NCBI RefSeq assembly: GCF_032027425.1
Contig: NZ_JAVSJA010000001.1
Coordinates: 4,290,001 to 4,354,000 of the forward strand
Direction of reading: 5' to 3'
Origin: Microcystis wesenbergii NRERC-220
GTDB lineage: Bacteria; Cyanobacteriota; Cyanobacteriia; Cyanobacteriales; Microcystaceae
Length of the DNA: 64,000 bases
Shown: piece by piece, positions 61,006-64,000 of the stretch
Numbering within the stretch: the first letter of the stretch is position 1
How the letters are laid out: each line of letters opens with the position of its first letter
Translations under genes and position numbers: made by a program
The notes under the pieces: model-generated
Database searches by the model: none
The model's input: only the letters and a program-made list of their open reading frames with translations
What the model was told of the DNA's origin: nothing

Positions 61006-62397
61006 ATGAAAGTTATTCAGGAAAAGCTTCCTGCCAGTCAGATAGGTTTAGAAATTGAAATTCCCGCCGAAACCACGAAAAACACCCACGAGCAAGTGGT
61101 CAAGAATTTAGCGAAGTCGGCCAATATACCCGGTTTTCGCCCTGGTAAGGTTCCCCGTCAGATTCTTCTGCAAAGATTGGGAACTAAAGCGGTAAAAGCG
61201 GCAGTAATTGAGGAATTACTTGAAAATTGTCTCGAATCTGCTCTAAAACAGGAGGGAATCGAGTCCCTGGGTACTCCGCAGCTATTGTCTCAGTTTGAGG
61301 ATTTGATCGCTGCCTATGAACCGGGTAAAGCTTTGACTTTTTCAGTTTCCGTGGATGTGGCCCCGACAATTGTTCTCGGAGATTACGAAAATCTGAGCGT
61401 TACTGCCGAAGAAACCGTTTATGATCCCGAATCCGTGGAAAATTGGTTTAAAGAGCGTCAAGAACAGTTAGCGACATTGGTTCCCGTGGAAGATCGCGGG
61501 GCGCAGCTGGGAGATGTGGCGATCGTTGATTATCGAGGAAAATCCGCCGAAACCGGCGAGGATATCCCGGATATTGACGGCGAAGATCTGCGGGTGGATA
61601 TGGAACCAGGACGCTTTATCGAGGGGATGGTAGAAGGAATTGTCGGCATGAAACCGGAAGAAGTCAAAGAGATGACTTTAACTTTCCCAGAAGATTATCC
61701 CAAAGAAGATGTGGCAGCAAAAGCGGTAATCTTTACAATTACGATGAAAGAGTTAAAAGCGAAGGAATTACCAGAGCTTGACGACGATTTTGCCCAAGAA
61801 GTCAGCGATCAGGAAACAATCGCCGAATTAAGAGCAAGTTTAGAGAAACGTTTCCGAGAAGAAGCGGAGAAGGAAACCAAAGACAGCATTTATGAGGCTT
61901 TAACCAAGGAATTGGTCAAGGGTGCGACTTTAGATTTACCGGAGACGCTGATCGAAAAGGAAGTGACGCAAATTTTGACCCAAAGCTTCATGCAGTTCCA
62001 ACAAATGGGGCTAGATGTCAACCAGTTGTTTACAAAAGATAATATTCCCAAAATGCGGGAAAACGCCCGTCCCGATGCGATCGAAAGTCTGAAACAGACT
62101 CTCGTGGTGCAGGAATTGGCTAAAGTCGCAGGCATTGAAGTCAGTCCCGAAGCGGTAACGGAAAAAATCGCTAATATCATGGCCCAATTGTCCGATCGCG
62201 ACATAGATAGGCAGCGTCTGGAACAGGTGATCACCGAAGAAATCCTGGCGGAAAACACCCTGGCATGGCTGAAGGAAAAGGCTACTATCACCCTCGTCCC
62301 CAAAGGTTCCCTAGAGGAAGAAACAAGCGAGGAGGAGGAAACAGAAGAAACCTTAGCAGCCGCCGAAGTGGAAGTGTTGGCAGCCGAGGAAGAATAA
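61006..62397 (+). CDS. tig: Trigger factor
   Basis: Trigger factor is the ribosome-bound chaperone and peptidyl-prolyl isomerase that meets nascent chains. The 463-residue protein has the ribosome-binding signature IPGFRPGKVPRQIL near residues 44-57, an FKBP-like PPIase domain (about 160-245, with VAIVDYRGK and GRFIEGMVEGIVGMKPEE), a helical C-terminal chaperone domain, and a very acidic tail rich in Glu. The upstream neighbour is the divergent asd gene; clpP and clpX follow, an order conserved in many bacteria. Confidence 0.96.
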   Translation: MKVIQEKLPASQIGLEIEIPAETTKNTHEQVVKNLAKSANIPGFRPGKVPRQILLQRLGTKAVKAAVIEELLENCLESALKQEGIESLGTPQLLSQFEDLIAAYEPGKALTFSVSVDVAPTIVLGDYENLSVTAEETVYDPESVENWFKERQEQLATLVPVEDRGAQLGDVAIVDYRGKSAETGEDIPDIDGEDLRVDMEPGRFIEGMVEGIVGMKPEEVKEMTLTFPEDYPKEDVAAKAVIFTITMKELKAKELPELDDDFAQEVSDQETIAELRASLEKRFREEAEKETKDSIYEALTKELVKGATLDLPETLIEKEVTQILTQSFMQFQQMGLDVNQLFTKDNIPKMRENARPDAIESLKQTLVVQELAKVAGIEVSPEAVTEKIANIMAQLSDRDIDRQRLEQVITEEILAENTLAWLKEKATITLVPKGSLEEETSEEEETEETLAAAEVEVLAAEEE

Positions 62398-62519
62398 CCG
62401 TAAGGAGTTAGCGGTCATGTTGGGGTGTTGGGGTTTTAGGGTCTTAGGGTTTTGGGGTATTAGTTGAATTCCCCCATTCCCCCATTCCCTGATAACTGAT
62501 CAGTGAGCACTGACAACTC

Positions 62520-62701
62520 GACCGAATCTAAAACCTAATTTATTAAGCTAAAAGCTTTGATCTACTTAGTTTCTAAGCTTATTTTTAGGTAAGACAATTG
62601 CCAGATTCTTTCTTTTGCCTTTTGCCTTTTGCCTTTTGCCTTTTGCCTTTTGCCTTCACAAGCTGATCACTGATAACTGATCACTGATAACTGATCACTG
62701 A
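62520..62701. repeat. Dispersed repeat with (TTTTGCC)n and GATCACT/GATAACT arrays
   Basis: 62520-62664 is the inverted counterpart of 59399-59545 and contains six TTTTGCC heptamers (62613-62656). It is followed by alternating TGATCAC and TGATAAC units to 62701. The 434-bp gap between tig and clpP holds these repeats, preceded by a G/T-rich GGGTTTTGGGG stretch, and no gene. Confidence 0.82.
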
Positions 62702-62831
62702 TTCCTGCCAACAAAGGAAAACTTAGGGCATAATAGATGGACAGAAGTGCTAAAGATGCTTAACATTTGCCAGTAAAAGCTCCACAGCCAAGCAAAAACC
62801 CTAAGATTGTGATAGCGGAACCGAAAAAATT

Positions 62832-63533
62832 ATGCTCGAATCGAGATCACCTGACTACCCAATTACCAGTAATTGTCGCCCTGCTATCTACGCCAACACG
62901 GGGAGAAACTCCCTAGCTAACGTTTTACCCGTGGTAATCGAACAGTCTGGCATGGGTGAACGGGCTTTTGATATCTATTCTCGACTCCTGCGCGAGAGAA
63001 TTGTCTTTCTGGGAACTCCCGTCGATGATCAGGTCGCTGATTCGATCGTCGCCCAACTCCTCTACTTGGAGGCAGAAGATCCCGAAAAAGATATCCAACT
63101 TTATATCAACTCCCCCGGTGGTTCCGTTTATGCCGGACTAGCTATCTACGACACCATGCAACAAATTCGCCCCGACGTGGCGACAATTTGTTTCGGTTTA
63201 GCCGCTAGTATGGGAGCATTCCTGCTTTGTGGTGGCGCGGCAGGTAAACGGATGTCCCTACCCAGTAGCCGGATCATGATTCACCAACCCCTCGGCGGCG
63301 CCCAAGGTCAAGCTAGTGATATCGCCATCCAAGCCAAAGAGATCCTCTATATTAAACAGAGACTCAATACCATGCTGGCTCACCACACCGGTCAACCCTA
63401 CGATCGCATCGCCAACGACACCGAACGGGACTTTTTCATGTCGGCCGTCGAAGCCAAAGAATATGGGTTAATCGATCTGGTGATTTCCCGTCCCGAACTG
63501 CCCGATCCTACCGTTCCCGTTACTTCCCTGTAA
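62832..63533 (+). CDS. clpP: ATP-dependent Clp protease proteolytic subunit
   Basis: ClpP is the tetradecameric serine protease barrel fed by ClpX or ClpC. The 233-residue protein has the catalytic Ser126 in GLAASMGAF, His151 in IMIHQPLGG and Asp200 in ERDFFMS. The N-terminal 30 residues (to about NVLPVVIEQ) precede the usual mature start and may be processed. clpX starts 10 bp after its stop, so this is the ClpP that works with ClpX. Cyanobacteria carry several clpP genes; the exact number is not assigned here. Confidence 0.95.
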   Translation: MLESRSPDYPITSNCRPAIYANTGRNSLANVLPVVIEQSGMGERAFDIYSRLLRERIVFLGTPVDDQVADSIVAQLLYLEAEDPEKDIQLYINSPGGSVYAGLAIYDTMQQIRPDVATICFGLAASMGAFLLCGGAAGKRMSLPSSRIMIHQPLGGAQGQASDIAIQAKEILYIKQRLNTMLAHHTGQPYDRIANDTERDFFMSAVEAKEYGLIDLVISRPELPDPTVPVTSL

Positions 63534-63543
63534 ATAATAAACT

Positions 63544-64000
63544 ATGTCTAAATACGACTCCCACCTCAAGTGTTCATTTTGCGGCAAATCCCAGGAACAA
63601 GTGCGAAAATTAATCGCCGGGCCGGGGGTCTATATTTGTGACGAGTGTGTGGAACTGTGTAACGAAATTCTCGATGAGGAATTGATGGAACCGCCCAGTC
63701 CGGTCGCCCCAGTGGAGGAACGCCCCAACAAACGGCGATCGGGCCAAAATAAAACCACGTGGGAACAAATTCCCAAACCAAGAGAGATTAAAAAATACCT
63801 CGATGACTACGTTATTGGTCAAAATGAGGCGAAAAAAGTGCTTTCTGTGGCCGTTTATAACCATTACAAACGCCTCAAAGATATCCAAACCCAAAAAGCC
63901 AGTGGCGGCAATCCGGAAGATAGCATCGAACTGCAAAAATCCAATATTCTGTTAATTGGTCCCACAGGATCGGGAAAAACCCTTTTAGCTCAAACTCTTG
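63544..64000 (+). CDS. clpX: ATP-dependent Clp protease ATP-binding subunit ClpX (cut by window end)
   Basis: The visible 152 codons hold the N-terminal zinc-binding domain ([21 protein letters not shown] and ICDECVELC, four cysteines), a linker rich in Pro and Lys, the [23 protein letters not shown] segment, and the Walker A motif GPTGSGKT. ClpX is the AAA+ unfoldase that feeds tagged proteins to ClpP. The gene starts at ATG 63544, 10 bp after clpP, and runs off the window. The rest is not visible. Confidence 0.95.
   Translation, partial: MSKYDSHLKCSFCGKSQEQVRKLIAGPGVYICDECVELCNEILDEELMEPPSPVAPVEERPNKRRSGQNKTTWEQIPKPREIKKYLDDYVIGQNEAKKVLSVAVYNHYKRLKDIQTQKASGGNPEDSIELQKSNILLIGPTGSGKTLLAQTL

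Overview
The window comes from a bloom-forming unicellular cyanobacterium and is most like Microcystis. The evidence is the overlapping psbD-psbC pair, a CO2-uptake type NdhF, several cyanobacteria-only families (DUF3067, DUF3038, DUF4335, DUF4168, DUF6464), frequent GCGATCGC-type sites, and a very heavy load of insertion sequences, MITE-like elements and heptameric tandem repeats. The species is inferred from this style of genome, not proven.

Layout. 1-6.5 kb: a DUF3067 gene, a PEP-CTERM protein, a decayed ISKra4 element with intact ends, a PHP-domain protein, ndhF and tRNA-Thr(UGU). 6.7-14.8 kb: a compound nest of insertion sequences. A truncated Tn5-like element carries an IS4-family insertion and lies beside an IS1-family element. 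It abuts a second IS4-family element that contains ISKra4, which contains another IS4-family element, which contains an inverted copy of itself. The 9-bp target duplications of four of these insertions can be read directly. The outer end of the nest supplies the stop codon of clpB. 17-31 kb: clpB, a GNAT acetyltransferase, an MTHFR-like protein, a GDSL hydrolase, a two-gene module (EACC1-like small protein plus a caspase/membrane/ligand-binding protein), a DUF2064 protein, an L,D-transpeptidase with an in-frame stop, speD, a HigA-like antitoxin, DUF4335/DUF3038, apt and a DppB-type permease.

31-47 kb: mostly housekeeping genes: RmlD-like reductase, AllA, an efflux adaptor, an exported GUN4 protein, pyrB, ureE, HU, a CobD-like aminotransferase, psbC/psbD, a lipoate ligase, YbjN, a TetR regulator and a secreted alpha/beta hydrolase. 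47-53 kb: an accessory island with a zinc-ribbon/kinase/WD40 protein, a VapBC pair, an antitoxin-PIN-nuclease cassette between direct repeats, and a TnpB-only transposon. 53-64 kb: dxs, larB, rnj, dapA and asd on the minus strand, then tig, clpP and clpX (cut by the window edge) on the plus strand. asd-dapA supply lysine and diaminopimelate; trigger factor, ClpP and ClpX form a protein-quality-control group.

The most interesting candidates are the EACC1-like/caspase/ligand-sensor module (22.06-25.20 kb), the multi-level IS nest (6.7-14.8 kb), the kinase with near-identical WD40 blades that differ only at a few positions, and the toxin-antitoxin/nuclease/TnpB island (49.9-53.2 kb). A second theme is that heptamer arrays and hairpin MITEs occupy many intergenic regions and in three places run up to, or within about 20 bp of, start codons.
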